In this document: positions 11,276 through 23,219 of the stretch, in pieces
How the letters are laid out: each line of letters starts with the position of its first letter
Numbering within the stretch: the stretch's first letter is position 1
From: Ursus arctos
Lineage: Eukaryota > Chordata > Mammalia > Carnivora > Ursidae
Assembly (NCBI RefSeq): GCF_023065955.2
Contig: NW_026622764.1
Coordinates: 46,383,833-46,447,832 of the forward strand
Length of the DNA stretch: 64,000 nt
Direction: 5' to 3'
Program-made: the position numbers and the translations under genes
The notes under the pieces: generated by a model
What the model saw: only the letters and a program-made list of their open reading frames with translations
Database searches by the model: none
What the model was told of the DNA's origin: nothing

Positions 11276-11603
11276 TGTTATGGACAGAATTTTTGTGTCC
11301 TCCCAAATTGGTATGTTGAAATCTAATTCCCAGTACAACGCTATTAGGAGGTGGAGACTTTGGGAGGTGATCAGGTCATTATGGTGGAGCCCTCATGAAT
11401 TGGATTAGTGCCTCATGAGATGAGGACTGAGATCTAGCCATATAAGAATGAAGAGTCTGCAACCAGGAAGAGGTCCCTCACCAGAACTGGACCATGCTGG
11501 TAGCCTGATCTCAAACCCTGGAAACTAAAAGATGTAAATTTCTGTTGTTTATAAGCCACCCAGTTGAAGGTACCTTATTATAGCATTCCAAAGTGATTAA
11601 CAT
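11276..11603 (+). mobile_element. Solo MLT1-type LTR (ERVL-MaLR)
   Basis: Starts TGTTATGGACAGAATTTTTGTG and follows the MLT1 consensus block by block: TATGTTGAAATC, TAGGAGGTGGAG, GGGAGGTGATCAGGTCAT, CCCTCATGAATTGGATTAG, CAACCAGGAAGAG, CCTCACCAGAACTGGACCATGC, AATTTCTGTTGTTTATAAGCCACCCAGT, and an end near AGTGATTAACA. Length (about 328 bp) is near full for the family. No internal retroviral sequence adjoins it, so it is a solo LTR left by recombination. No clear 5-bp target duplication remains. Confidence 0.88.
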
Positions 11604-11929
11604 AAAATTTATTAAGGGCGAGTCAAAATGTGTAAGGAATGCAGAATCATAGACTTCTTTTCTCCTAAATAGGATCTTGAAAGTGTAAAAACAAGTTGCG
11701 AGTCATGTTATAAAAAAAAAAAAAAATAGAGCCCATGTTAGAATGAAGACAACATATCTGAAGCCAGAATAAGATATAAATTAGATACTGATGCTATCAT
11801 TTAGCCCCTATAGTAAGTTTTACCTGAAATATGGACATTTTTCTGTTCATGAACTAACACTATTTATTTTGTTTAAATAACAAACTCTCACTGACTGCTC
11901 TCAGCATTTTTTCAAATATTATCATAAAC

Positions 11930-12090
11930 ATCAAACAAACCTTTAAGATTTTATGATTATTATTATATCTATTTACAGATGAAGAAACTTTCCTCAAATA
12001 CTATACCTAGTTAGTAAAGGAACTAGAATTCAAATCCCAATAATCTGACTCCAGGGCTTGAATCATCAACTGTTTTCTAAGAGCTGTCAG
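11930..12090 (+). repeat. MIR SINE (ancient)
   Basis: Recognisable core: ATTATTATATCTATTTACAGATGAAGAAACTT, then TAGTAAAGGAACTAGAATTCAAATCCCAATAATCTGACTCC. This matches the MIR order of a TTTTACAGATGAGGAAACTGAG-like block followed by the CTAGTAAGTGGCAGAGC and CTGACTCCAGAGC blocks. The split is my reading; divergence is high. Confidence 0.72.
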
Positions 12091-12700
12091 ATCAATTCTA
12101 TTACAACGAGCATTCTTACGACTTGATCATTTTCATCTCTTACTTCAAAATGACTGCATCTTTTTCTTAAATTACATTATTCGTCTGTTGGCATTCACAA
12201 TTTACTTTTTGCTCCCTGCAGCTGTTGATCTTTTAAAAATGAGTATTTGAAATTTTTTTTCCTGTAACTGTGTTTGATGTTTATTTTTGTTTTCTTCCTA
12301 TTTTCTTCCATCCTGTCTCTCACTTATAAAATATTATTGGATTCTTCACTTTGGGAAATAATCTTTTTGGAGTTATTTTCATTTGTTATCTTTGTTTATT
12401 CTTCCTATTCGTTGTTTGTTAAATTAAGTCAGGATGATTACTTTCCTAAATAAACAACAACATTTTCAGAGCAGGCTTCTCAGAGCAGTTCAATATGCAT
12501 TTTGAGCACCATTGGATTTTTACATTTAGGAATTCATCTCTAGGTTTGGATTATATGAAATCAATTTACATATTGCATTATTTGGAAACAAAGATACTGA
12601 ACAAAAAGAAATAGGAAGATCACTTTATTACTTTATGAAGGATATACTGGTTGATAGATACAGATCTATATTAGCTATTGGCTAAACGAAATAGATCCCT
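12091..12700. other. Unique AT-rich intergenic DNA
   Basis: Nothing recognised apart from poly-pyrimidine stretches. Confidence 0.4.
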
Positions 12701-12702
12701 AT

Positions 12703-12736
12703 CCATCTACCTACCTACTTACCTACCTACCTACCT
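12703..12736. repeat. (CTAC)n microsatellite
   Basis: Eight or so imperfect CTAC units with one CTTA interruption. Confidence 0.88.
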
Positions 12737-12744
12737 TTAAAGTA

Positions 12745-13090
12745 TTTAAACAAGGAAACTAGAGACTAAGGTGGTTCTAATGCCTTGGTAGCCTACATAA
12801 GCAAAGCAAAATTTAAGCCAAAGTCAATGAATTCAAATTTGAGAAAGTGAAACTTAGGAACAACCAATCCCAGCTAATCAGGCTTTCCCAAATAAGGTAA
12901 ACCACTTACGCTATAACCAGTGAAAAAAATTGTTCGCTTTGTTTCCACTTCCGTATAAAAACTTTGTACCTACCTTCTACTGGTGGAGTACTCCTAACCA
13001 TTTTTGGTTTGGTACCACCCAATTCAAATCAGTGTTTGTTCAAATAAATAATACTAAATTTTAATGTGCTTCAGTTCACCTTTTAAAACT
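12745..13090 (+). mobile_element. Probable solo LTR, family not assigned
   Basis: The layout is LTR-like: a region ending in TATAAAAAC (12955-12963, candidate TATA box), a GGTACCACCCAATTC block, and CAAATAAATAATACTAAATTTT (AATAAA signal near 13043), followed by CTTCAGTTCACCTTTTAAAAC. I recall a dispersed mammalian LTR with this TATA-to-polyadenylation order but cannot name it with confidence. Its boundaries are approximate. Confidence 0.5.
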
Positions 13091-14640
13091 ATTTCTCCAT
13101 TTTTTTTTTTTTTTGGATCTCTTATTGCTTTTACTGAGCATATTGTTTAAGTATATTTTGTGTTCAAGAATATGCTGCTTTAAATTTAGGTACATTTGTA
13201 ATTGCAAATTGTGGAAACTATATCAGAGAAGAGTCCTACCATACGCAAGGATTATAGTATGCTGTAAAAATATCCCCTTTAAGAATGTCTGACAAATCTC
13301 TAAAATGTTTTGACCATCGGCTGAAAGTTATCCCTTCTATAGTACACTTGATTTTATTTTCTGCCCAATTATGAGGGTGGGTTTCATCTGAAATTCACCA
13401 AAATGTTTCCCTTTGGGTGATTTTACCCTGTTATTAGATAGCCTGATTCCAGAAATGCAGTACAATCAATATTTCTGTCTTTTTTCTTCTACTACATCTC
13501 CCCAAGGCTATGAAATTTTGCAATTAAAATCAGCTTTGGCTCTCAAGCACTGTGAATTAGTCTGCCACAGTTTTATGAATGCTGACAAAGTATACAAGAT
13601 ACCTGCATGAAAGAAAAGGTCTTTACAACTAACCTATGGTAATAAAAGTAGCTAGTGTTAGTGTTTTTACCAGTTCCTCAAGCCCAAATTCTCACAAATG
13701 AACATAAAGTAGAAAAGGTTATGCCTGCACATATCCTGGCTGCATTACAGCAGAGGGACCCTGAGCATAAGGAAGCTGAATCTTTTATAGTAGACAATAA
13801 ATTGAGAGTCACTATCTTTATAAGCCCGAACAGGACATGAACCTGCCCTTTTCTCTAAAAGGAGACAATATTTCTCTCTTCCAAGATTGTTAACTATAGA
13901 AAAATATTTGAAGAGACAGTTTACAACATCCATTCTGTCCATTCTCTCTCAGCCTGACATTCTCTTAATTCTATTATACAGCTTTCTTTGGAGGCAGATA
14001 TATGATTCAATCATGACACATTACAGTTGGGACTCATAACAATATGGCAGAATTCACTCAATATTCATTGTATAAACTCCAAGTCTTCAAAATATTAACA
14101 CTCTAAATTTAAAAAGTAGAAAAGTGAAACAATTCTTACATATGTAAAATATCCTAAAATTGGTTTCTAAAGTATTTTTCTACTTTATTTTTGAAAATGA
14201 AAATCTCACTTAAAATTGGATGAGTCTTTGCAGAAATACTTAATTTAATAAAGATCCACTTTCTTTTTATTTTCGAGCAGCCTCTCAATTGCTGATGTAT
14301 TTAGCAGTTGTCAGGATGTTGGTACTGCTCCATTTTATCCCAAAGAGATTTCTTTAGCTTACATTCTTATTAAATATTCAATTTTTGTATGACTTCAAAA
14401 AATTTTTGCCATAATTAAACATAAATGGTTTGGGTAGTTTTTATGTTTCACTTATTACTGGTACAAAGAAATATCCTACTTGCTTATGATGGTATTAATC
14501 ATTTTTTAAAGTAATTCTGTTCCATTAAGGTGAATTTTTTGTCCATGCTCATTTAACAACTTTTCTGTTAATAGATGACTGCTATGTGTTTTGGGTTCTG
14601 GACTCAATTGCAATTGGGTGGGAGACTGGATTTCCTCACC
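13091..14640. other. Unique AT-rich intergenic DNA
   Basis: A T14 run lies near 13101-13114. Open frames of 60-65 codons (for example 13413-13610 and 14506-14688) carry no recognisable domains. Nothing else is supported. Confidence 0.4.
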
Positions 14641-15515
14641 CCACCTAGCAATTTTCAGATACCAGCTGAGTGTCCTACAATTCAACACAATTCTGATGCT
14701 ATCTATTTAGAGATAGCATCAGATCCCATAGATTAAGGGCTCAGTCCCACAAAACTGCCTTCCCCCCACTCCTGCACTGGAAATGCCAGTTACAAGCCGA
14801 GGTTGTCACCTGTGCTTCTGACTGACAAGCTATCGATAAGAGGTTCCAACAACTTCCTCCTTGAATTTAATTAATTTGCAAGAGCAGCTCACAGAACTCT
14901 GGCAAATATTTTACTTACTAGACTACCAGTTTATTATAAAATGATATGACTCAAGAACAGCCAGGTATAAGAAATGCATAGAGCAAGGCCGGGGAAAAGG
15001 CTTCCATGCCCAGGTGCACCACCACCAACTTTGAAGTTCTCAGAACCCATCCTTTGGAGTTCTTATGGAGACTTTATTACATGGGCATGATTAATTAAGT
15101 AATTGGCTATTGGTAATTGATTTAACCTCTAGCTCCTCTCCCCTTCCTGGAAATCAGGGAATGGACTGAAAGTTTCACCCCTCTATTCACCCCTGACAAT
15201 CAGCCCCTATTCTTAGATACTTTCCAAGTTACCTCATTAACATAAATCCAGTTGTAGTGGAAACAAGTTTTTTATGAATAACTAGCCTCCCATTTCACCT
15301 TAATGACTCTGCAACAATTTCAGTAACTGGAACTAAGAAAACATAAAATTATGACAAAAGTTGCTCCCATTGTTCTTATGCCTCAGGAATCCCATAAGTT
15401 TTGGGATCTTTGATCTAGGATGGTGGATGAAGATCAAATATATGTGTGACATATATTTTGGTCATCTGAATGGCTAAACATATACTTCTTATAAATCACA
15501 ATATTGCACTAAGAC
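14641..15515. repeat. Long dispersed repeat, probably LTR-related, family not assigned
   Basis: About 0.85 kb that I recognise as a dispersed mammalian repeat from successive blocks: a 13-bp-stem hairpin at 14692-14723, AGATTAAGGGCTCAGTCCCAC, GTTACAAGCCGAGGTTGTCACC, GACAAGCTATCGATAAGAGG, GCAGCTCACAGAACTC, AGTTTATTATAAAATGATAT, and a right end near CTTATAAATCACAATATTGC. Stop codons run through all frames. I cannot tell its orientation or family, nor whether it is a single LTR. Confidence 0.5.
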
Positions 15516-16171
15516 AGTCTTTCATAATCCACATTCTCAAATATCCATATTTTCCTCAAGGTTGAAGTCATTCTACAACAGATGGTCAGAATCTGTCTTC
15601 AACAGCTGTCATATGGTCCTTTCTTTCTCTCCAGGTGCATCTATTTGTTTGCTTTCACCTGTGAGTTCTGGAAATCCCATTGGGTTGAATTAAACAAGTG
15701 TAACAGAGCTTGTAAGGAAAGCCTAACTAAAAAAGAATTTGTGTCGACAAGGCTGTTAGACACTTATCTATTTTGAAATACTAGCTACTCTATATTTTCA
15801 TATTTGTGTTGTCATACCTACACCAACACTATGCCTTGCCATTATTGTTAATTTTTGACACTGTTAGGCAAAACAAGTTTAGCTTTTTGCTAACATGCCC
15901 CAGAGTATTTACACTGAGAAAACACCCACTGCTCCAAATACATAGCAATGACTAAAAAAAAATGTGAAAAGAAGGAACCAGAAAGGCATAGCTGAGTTTA
16001 AACACAAGGATACATTCTTACTAAAAGAAAAAAAAAAAATGTTGAGTGGTGCTAACCTCTGGTTGATAAATAGGATGTGGTACCAGACAATCTGATTCCT
16101 CTGGGGAAAGGGGGAGCACCTGTCCACATAGATGAGGAAAGGAAAGGCAGTGGTCAATCTCTTCTTGTGAT
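15516..16171. other. Unique DNA, nothing recognised
   Basis: Open frames of 64 codons (15582-15776) and 82 codons on the reverse strand (15909-16157) show no domain. The latter contains Phe-rich runs from A-rich DNA. Confidence 0.4.
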
Positions 16172-16399
16172 AAAAAGAAAACTGATGAAGGGGCGCCTGG
16201 GTGGCATAGCGGTTAAGCGTCTGCCTTTGGCTCAGGGCATGATCCCGGTGTTATGGGATCGAGCCCCACATCAGGCTCCTCCGCTATGAGCCTGCTTCTT
16301 CCTCTCCCACTACCCCTGCTTGTGTTCCCTCTCTCGCTGGCTGTCTCTGTCAAATAAATAAATAAAATCTTAAAAAAAAAAAAAAAGAAAACTGATGAA
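16172..16399 (+). mobile_element. CAN SINE, young, with perfect TSD
   Basis: Body 16190-16386, same subtype as the copies at 6.8, 21.6 and 33.7 kb (GGTGGCATAGCGGTTAAG, GGGATCGAGCCCCACATCAG). The duplication GAAAACTGATGAA, extendable into AAAAA on its left, occurs at 16172-16189 and 16382-16399. Confidence 0.97.
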
Positions 16400-17955
16400 A
16401 AACAAACGTTAGCAATATACTGACTTGGATTAAGGCTTTGTCAAAAACCAGAGACCAAAAGAAATGGAAGAGACAGCCAGGAAACCAGTACCTGAGCCAT
16501 GCTGTGTATTCTCCTCATGCTGAATCTATGGTATCACCAATATGCATAGAGAGTAATAACTTATAAAAACATGATTATAAGATTAGGTTCTATATTAGAA
16601 TCTAGGGAGTGTGTAATGAGCAACTTCAGTTCTGTTAGGTAGGGGGAGTGTGTACAAAAAATGAAAGGTAAGAGGGGCTGCAGGGAGAGAGGAAAAGTAA
16701 TAAAGATATGGAGACCAATACAGAGTTAGAGATGAGAGGAAAAACTCCCCCATCAAAAATGAGTTTACAAATAAAAATTAAGAACATAGAAAAACAAGGA
16801 GAGAAAGAAAACTAATATTAATAAATGGGAATTAATCTATAATGGAAATGGGATTGCCCTACAGATACAACTTACATATAGATAGATAGATAGATAGATA
16901 GATACATAGATAGATGATAGATACTCAAAGGGAAAGAAATGAAGCTACGATTTTAAACAAATACAAATTTTGAAAAATAAAAAATTTATAAACTGCAAAG
17001 ATTAGGCATATATTTGTAAGAATAAATTAGAAATTTGGGAAATGAAAAAGTTATAAAGAAATATTATAGGTCAATAAATTCTGTGCTTGATACCATCAAA
17101 GATTCAAGTAGTGAATTGCAGTAATAAAACTAAACTTTTGAAATTTTCTGTGGTGACTTTATGATGAAATTTTTTCATGAAGTCAGTTTGAGCACTCATG
17201 TTAACCCATGGGAACATTTATGTTAGCCAACTTGAACACCGTGAAGCCAGTTTGAACATTTCATCTTAATACATGTTAACCCTTTAATAGGTAAAAAAGA
17301 TAAGGAAAATGGGGGGAGGGGGAAAGACCTTATGATTCAAAGCAAATCAAAAGGCCACATTATAACCTGACTTCACAACTACCTGCTGCCTTGTATTCAA
17401 GGATATCTGCTTTACTTCCTCCATGCCAGCTCCACCCTGTATCTTATAACATCTATGTTTATCTTGGCTTGCCCACTTTCCAGTCTGCTGCAGATAGGAT
17501 CTCTCATGAATCTAGGAGATAGTTTTTTGACAAGTGTCAGGACTGTTTTTCTTTTTTCTGTTTGTGATACAAAAGCAAGAGAAACTATTTTTCATTATTT
17601 CTAGATCATATTATGTGGAAAGTTTGGTTTGTTTCTGTTTGGGTTTTTTTGTGTCTACCCAATTGCATGCAATGTCCCATCCCTCCTGCAGTCAAGGCCT
17701 AGGGTTGGACTTTTCCAGTGGGAGACATGACTTCCTGAAAGAAAAAGGTACTGAATAGACCAAAACACCCAATTCTCATCACATGGCCAGTGGTCGCACT
17801 TAATACAGGGGCTCTCCCAGGTCCCAGGGATATATTAGTGACCAAAACAAAACTATTGTCTGCTGGAACTTGCATTACAGTGTATGGCTATGTGTGTGTG
17901 TTGGCAGTATGAATAATAAATCCAATAGACAAGTAAATTTAGCCTTGTTAAATGA
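16400..17955. other. Mostly unique DNA with a GATA microsatellite
   Basis: (GATA)n lies at 16878-16922, with one CATA and one GAT interruption. The segment 17150-17530 has two similar phrases (CAGTTTGAGCACT, then CAGTTTGAACATT) and may be an old repeat, but I cannot name it. A 74-codon frame at 17534-17758 is not gene-like. Confidence 0.45.
16878..16922. repeat. (GATA)n microsatellite
   Basis: About six perfect TAGA units, then an interrupted set. Confidence 0.92.
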
Positions 17956-17959
17956 TGAT

Positions 17960-18478
17960 ACTGTGAAACTTCTGGGTAGCCTAAAATAATAATAGGAAAT
18001 AACTTCATGACCATGAAATCTCTATGCAAAAATCACACCTTCAACAATATCTAATGATCAAGAATATCAAAACTGGGTGACAAGACTAAAATCCAAGTGT
18101 TAGCAGTCTGCATTCCTTTCTGAAAACTCTAGAGAAGAATGTTTTCCTACTTTTTCCAGCTACCAGAGTCTGTTGCTTCCCCTGCCTCAAGGGACCCCTT
18201 CCTTCCTCAAAACTGGCAATGACCTCTCATGTCTTTCTCACATCATATTATGCTAACAACTGACTCCTCTCCCTTCCTCTTCCACATGTGAGAAACATTT
18301 CTGATTACATGAGGCTCACCAAGAGGAACCAGAATGATTTTCTCATCTTAAAGTCAGTTGATTTGCAAACTAAACTCCATCTGCAACCTTAACCCCCTTG
18401 CCATGTAATATATTTATGGGTTTCAGGGATTAGGAGATGGACATCTTTGGGAGCTCATTATCTCTCTTACCATATAGT
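17960..18478 (-). mobile_element. MLT1-type LTR (ERVL-MaLR), reverse strand
   Basis: Read on the reverse strand it follows an MLT1C/D-like LTR: CAAAGATGTCCATCTCCTAATCCCTGAAACCCATAAATAT, then TGGCAAGGGGG and TGCAGATGGAGTTTAG, TTTAAGATGAGAAAATCATTCTGG, CTGGTAGCTGGAAAAAG, and the segment GGATTTTAGTCTTGTCACCC before the degenerate 3' end. It is close to full length (about 520 bp including indels) and has no internal viral sequence beside it. Confidence 0.72.
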
Positions 18479-18722
18479 GCTTGTTAATGTTCTGCCTCAT
18501 CAAAACACACACTTCAGGTTTTTGTTGACCTTAAGGTTCCCAAAATCCTGACTACATGGACATGTTGCAGACCTTGACAGATTAACAGACTATCCACTGA
18601 TTTAAATTTCTGTTCCATTTCTATAGACTAAGATTTTTTTGTTGTTTTATAATTGAACTATCATTAACTTAGGTCAAAATAAAAATAATTGTAATTACTA
18701 TTAAAAGTATTGCCACCACTTT

Positions 18723-18781
18723 AAAGTACTAGTAGTACAAAAAATAAAGATAAAAAATTAAAAAATAAAGTACTAGTAGTA
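18723..18781. repeat. 15-bp direct repeat flanking an A-rich 29-bp insert
   Basis: AAAGTACTAGTAGTA occurs at 18723-18737 and again at 18767-18781. The 29 bp between them is A-rich (AAAAAATAAAGATAAAAAATT and similar). It looks like the target duplication of an insertion that kept only its tail; see findings. Confidence 0.85.
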
Positions 18782-18789
18782 AACTAGAT

Positions 18790-20080
18790 TCGGGCAGAAC
18801 AATAGAATAGAAGATTGTGTGGAGCCATCAGGTAGCAGGATTGGGAAGCCCTAAATACTGCAGCAAAAGCCAAGAAAAAATATTTAGAAGTAATAGAGGT
18901 CCAGAACTTCTTGAGTATAAAAGATAAACTTTGCTTAAAAAACTCTGTGTTTTTAATCCACTAAGAGAATTTAATCCCATTTAAGATCACCACAACCTCA
19001 GAATTATACCATCTGTTCTATTCGGTTGAACCATTTGGAATATATCACAAATAGAGAAATAAATACCATGGCTTATGTCCCTGTTAATATTTGTCACTCT
19101 GAATACATTTCCTACTGCTTCCTACACTCAACCCTGATGGCTGACAGATACAATTTGTCACTACTTTTGAATGTTGGTTTATCTTTTTCACCACATGCTT
19201 AAGAAAGAAGCTTGCTTTAAGAAAAAAAAAAAAGTAAAATTTTCTTGATGTACAAGAACTGAATCTCTTGAGACTGATGGTAACCTACCTTCAAAATCAT
19301 TATAGAAGTTCTGCTTCTATAATCTGATCAGAATCAAGAATGGTTTCAAAACATATAATTGAGAACCCATTCAAGTGAGTATGAAATATTAATAACATTT
19401 GATATTCTATTAACTTATTAAGAGCATGTAAGATGCCCTCCTAGTATTCTCCACTTCGTGTTGTAAGTATACATTTACATTAAAATCTCTCTCAAAATCA
19501 GAAATATATTTCATCTCTTTTTGGCTCCTCAGTGCATAATATAGCACAGACTCACCTATACTATAGATATGGGTCTGCGTTTATATATGGTATATATATA
19601 CATATATTTGTTAAATTAAAATGAAATGCATAAATGAACAAATGGATGCATAACTCTAAATTTATCTTCTTAGTAGCGTCTTTTTTCAAAACATGGTGGT
19701 GACCATGTTCACCAAAATTTTTCAGTTATTTCATTCTTTGTTTGCATATGATTTAGTATTGCTTGCAATAAGCAAAGAAGCAGAGAAATATAACCACCCA
19801 TTCAATAAATATAGAACAGAACTGCTAGGTTAATTCAATTTATAGTATATTAAGGATAGCAATATTGCCAAGGGGTAGAACTACTTAAATTACTGTCCAG
19901 GTATCCATAATAGTCCTGAATGACAAGCTCAAATGTATTTATTCACTCTAATTCAGAGTATTCTTCTTTCTTAAATTTTTCTCTATTTGCATATGTTGAT
20001 GAATATATGTGTGTGTACATATGTGTATTCTTTACATGTTGTCAAAATTTATTTATACAAAACAAATCCTATGATGTCTG
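18790..20080. other. Unique AT-rich intergenic DNA
   Basis: TA-rich low-complexity sequence at 19580-19610 and an A12 run near 19222. No gene or named repeat. Confidence 0.45.
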
Positions 20081-20084
20081 GGAT

Positions 20085-20266
20085 TTGGAATTCAATTTGG
20101 AATTATCCAGTGGGGTATGGGAGGTGATTATTAGGGCATACAGACAAAGAGGTATTGGTTATGGTTGATAATTGTTGAGCTGGTTCATGCTGGCATGTAG
20201 GTTCTTCCTGCTACTTTCTCTGCTTTTATGTTTGAAATTTTTCATTAGAAGGTGTTAAAATATGTC
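20085..20266 (+). repeat. Old L1 (L1M-like) 3' end fragment
   Basis: Pattern of an old L1 3' UTR end: a GATAATTGTTGAGCTGG segment, then a CTACTTTCTCTGCTTTTATGTTTGAAATTTTTCATTAGAA ending. This resembles the family's TTTTGTATATGTTTGAAATTTTCCATAATAAAA. Highly diverged. Confidence 0.5.
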
Positions 20267-20389
20267 GAGGCATGTAAATACTAAAAACAAAGCAAAACAA
20301 AACAAAAAACAACACTTTTTATATCCTAATATTGTTTCCTTGATATATTTAAATGCCTGGCTGAAATTTGGGTATATTGTGCTTTAGGC

Positions 20390-21088
20390 TCAGCTACTTC
20401 TCTTATTTATCCTAGCGTATAAGCATTTATTTGTCCTCAGATGCCTGCAGGGACTGAGAAATAACAGTGAAGTCCTGCTTAATTTTCCACATGTTTCAGT
20501 ATAGTTAGATTCACCCACGTGATTTTGTCTGGTGCTTTGATGGAGGAAAATGAAGGATGTTGTTAGCAAAATAAGTGAGACTTTTAAGGATAACAGTACA
20601 ACAAAGAGCATTCAGAGGACTTGAGTTTGGGGCAAGTATAAAAGTAAAAAGAATACTGACAGTTACTGGACAAGCTTAGAAAATACAAATTTTACTAGAG
20701 GGAAATTTGCATTAAGAGAGGAGGAGAAAACTGACACTTGACCTTTAATTGGGAATATAAATGTAAAGCATTACCTTTTTAAGTTGATATGTGCAGTCTC
20801 AGACTAAAGAAGTCAAAACATGTTATTCCTTTAAAACTACTTGATCTTTTTTTTTACTACTGCAATTTAATAATGGAAATAAACTGTTATTTTAATTTAG
20901 GAAAACAGAAATGGGGGAGTGTAATAAGAGGGTGTATCTATAAGGTTGAAAAATATTAAGTCAATAGATTCTTAATTTGCTACTATGGAACTACATAATT
21001 TATGTGTCTACTTTAAATTTTAATTTTAAATCCCAACACCATAGTCATAGAAATAAGAGAGAGAAATAAATATGGGAAGCAAATTGGA
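20390..21088. other. Unique DNA, nothing recognised
   Basis: A 73-codon reverse-strand frame (20390-20611) has no recognisable domain. No repeats named. Confidence 0.4.
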
Positions 21089-21090
21089 AA

Positions 21091-21330
21091 GAGTAAAACA
21101 GGGGCACCTGAATGACTCAGTCAGCTGAGCGGCCATCTCTTGGTTCTGGCTCAGGTCATGATCTCAGGGGTTCTGAGATCCAGCCCCACATTTGTTGGTC
21201 TCCCCACTCAGCAGGGAGTCTGTTTCTGCTCTCCCTCTCCCTCTGCCTCTAACCTCCCACCCCTGCACTCTCTCAATCTCTCCCTAAAATAAAAAAAATA
21301 AATATATTTTTTAAAAAAGTTAGTAAAGCA
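21091..21330 (+). mobile_element. CAN SINE, older copy
   Basis: Body 21101-21320 starts GGGGCACCTGAATGACTCAG, retains the TCATGATCTCAGGGG and B-box-like GAGATCCAGCCCC blocks and a CT-rich middle, and ends in an A-rich tail with AATAAA. The head is diverged and the probable duplication GAGTAAAACA / TAGTAAAGCA matches at only 8 of 10, so it is older than its neighbour at 21.6 kb. Confidence 0.9.
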
Positions 21331-21572
21331 GACTAAGAAATGAGAGGAAAAAAAGGAGGAGAATGTGTGTTACTGGTTTTTTCAGAGGTTTCCTAAATAT
21401 TAGCTGAATGACCCTTGGCACTCTCTGCTTTTCCCTGGTTTGCGAACTTCAGATAAGTATTATCATACAGCTTTTGAAATGCTAAAAAGCTATTTTTCCT
21501 GAATAAAGAGAATATGGCTTTCTTTTTTCCATCCAGGTCCTAGCACAGTGTGCTTCACACACAGTATGACTT

Positions 21573-21785
21573 AAGAAAATCTGGGGGCGCCTGGGTGGCA
21601 CAGCGGTTAAGCGTCTGCCTTTGGCTCAGGGCGTGATCCTGGCGTTCTGGGATCGAGCCCCACATCAGGCTCCTCCGCTATGAGCCTGCTTCTTCCTCTC
21701 CCACTCCCCCTGCTTGTGCTCCCTCTCTCGCTGGCTGTCTCTATCTCTGTCAAATAAATAAATAAAAATATTTAAAGAAAATCTG
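21573..21785 (+). mobile_element. CAN SINE, young, with perfect TSD
   Basis: Body 21584-21774 with full A/B-box-like promoter blocks, a CT-rich segment and AATAAATAAA. The 11-bp duplication AAGAAAATCTG lies at 21573-21583 and 21775-21785. Confidence 0.96.
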
Positions 21786-22039
21786 AAACACATAACCATT
21801 TATAGCTAAAGTTGCTGTGTTTCCCCATACATTTCATAGAATGAAAATTAATTCCATATTCAAACACTAGTATAAAACAACAAAAATTGAAATAAAAACA
21901 AATATGAAAATTAAAAGAAAACACAAAGTCTAAGAACGTACAAATTAGTGATTTTACCACAGATATTCCGATTTTTGCTCCAGGAAATGAGATGGGTAAA
22001 TTGTTTATTATTTTCGATCTATACAATGGGAATTTATTT

Positions 22040-23215
22040 ATATATTGAATATTCTTTGGCTGATTCTTATGCTAGACATTGTTCAAAGGAAATAAAAGTC
22101 TTGCTCTTGTGCAGCTTATATCCATATCTTGTGGGGAAAAACAGATGAACAGATTAAACAAGTCACAACTCACTATGAGTTCAGGTAATTATCAGGTGTT
22201 GCGAAGTTAATGAAAACATATGGGAGGACAGAGAGAGAGAGAGCGAGTGGAGATTATTACAGGTTCAACGGACCTTAAATTAAAAACAGAAGAATATTGG
22301 CAATCTCATGTGGTTCAACTTTGTATATTATATTGAATGTTCAGATAACGCCTTTCTTCTGCGGCAAAAGTTGAGCACATAAAGAACTGAGGGAAAAAGC
22401 AACACCCATTTCTTTAGAAGTGCGTTTCAGATGGGAGGAACAAGCACAAAGGGCCTGGAGTCCAGAGCAGGAATGGTATTTTTTTTTTTTTGAGAGACCA
22501 AGTGTGGCTTGAACGGAATGAGAAAGAGGAGTTGTAAGAAATGCTGTCAAGGGGGTCACAAAGAAATTAGAGATTTATCTGTGAGAAATTTGGATTGCTA
22601 TTCTAACTATAATAGAAAGCTTTTGAGAACTTTTAAATGGAGATGTGAGATAAGTAGTTACATATTTTAAAATAGTAACTCTGGGTTTTGTTTACAGAAC
22701 AGACTGTATAAGGTACAAGAGTGGGAAAAGGATCAAACTGTTACCTTATTTTAGTGGTCTATGTGAGAGGCAATGGTGGCTCAAATCAGAGTGGTATTGG
22801 TAGAAGAGATAAGAACTGTAAGGAAGAAAGATGCATCTTATAGGTAGACAGAATTTATCATTGAATAGATTGCAAACCATGAGGGAACATGAAGAGTTAA
22901 ATGACTCCAAGTTTAGGGGCCTGTGTTGATGAAGGTAACATTTCCTGAATTGGACAACATCATTTATGGAGCAAGTTTGGGAGGGAAATGGAGAATCAGT
23001 TTGCTCACATTAAGTTTACATGAGTCTTGAGATCATGGAGGAAGTTGGAAATGGAGAGATAAATACAGGGAGAGTCACCTTTCTCTAGATAGAATTTGAA
23101 GTTACCGGCTTGGGTGAGTGAGCTGGGGAAGGGAGTCTTGTGATAAAGAAGAGGACTAGGCCTTATGTCAATATAATACATAAAGCTAGAAAGATGAGGG
23201 TTATGTAACAAACAC
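22040..23215 (-). repeat. Ancient L2-like repeat block
   Basis: Forward strand begins GCTAGACATTGTTCAAAGGAAATAAAAGTCTTGCTCTTGTG, the reversed L2 3' end layout (family: CAGGCACTGTTCTAGG... then AAGTCCCTGCCCTCATG). It then runs through blocks such as AAGCACAAAGGGCCTGGAG, CCAAGTGTGGCTTGAACGGAATGAG and GAGTTAAATGACTCCAAGTTT. I know these from an old dispersed mammalian element usually seen next to L2 ends. Only the first 200 bp is assigned to L2 with any confidence. Confidence 0.5.
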
Positions 23216-23219
23216 TACT

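Noticed and set aside
11276..11603. 5-bp target duplication for the MLT1 LTR
   Set aside because: The bases flanking the best LTR ends do not match; the duplication has decayed or the ends are misplaced.
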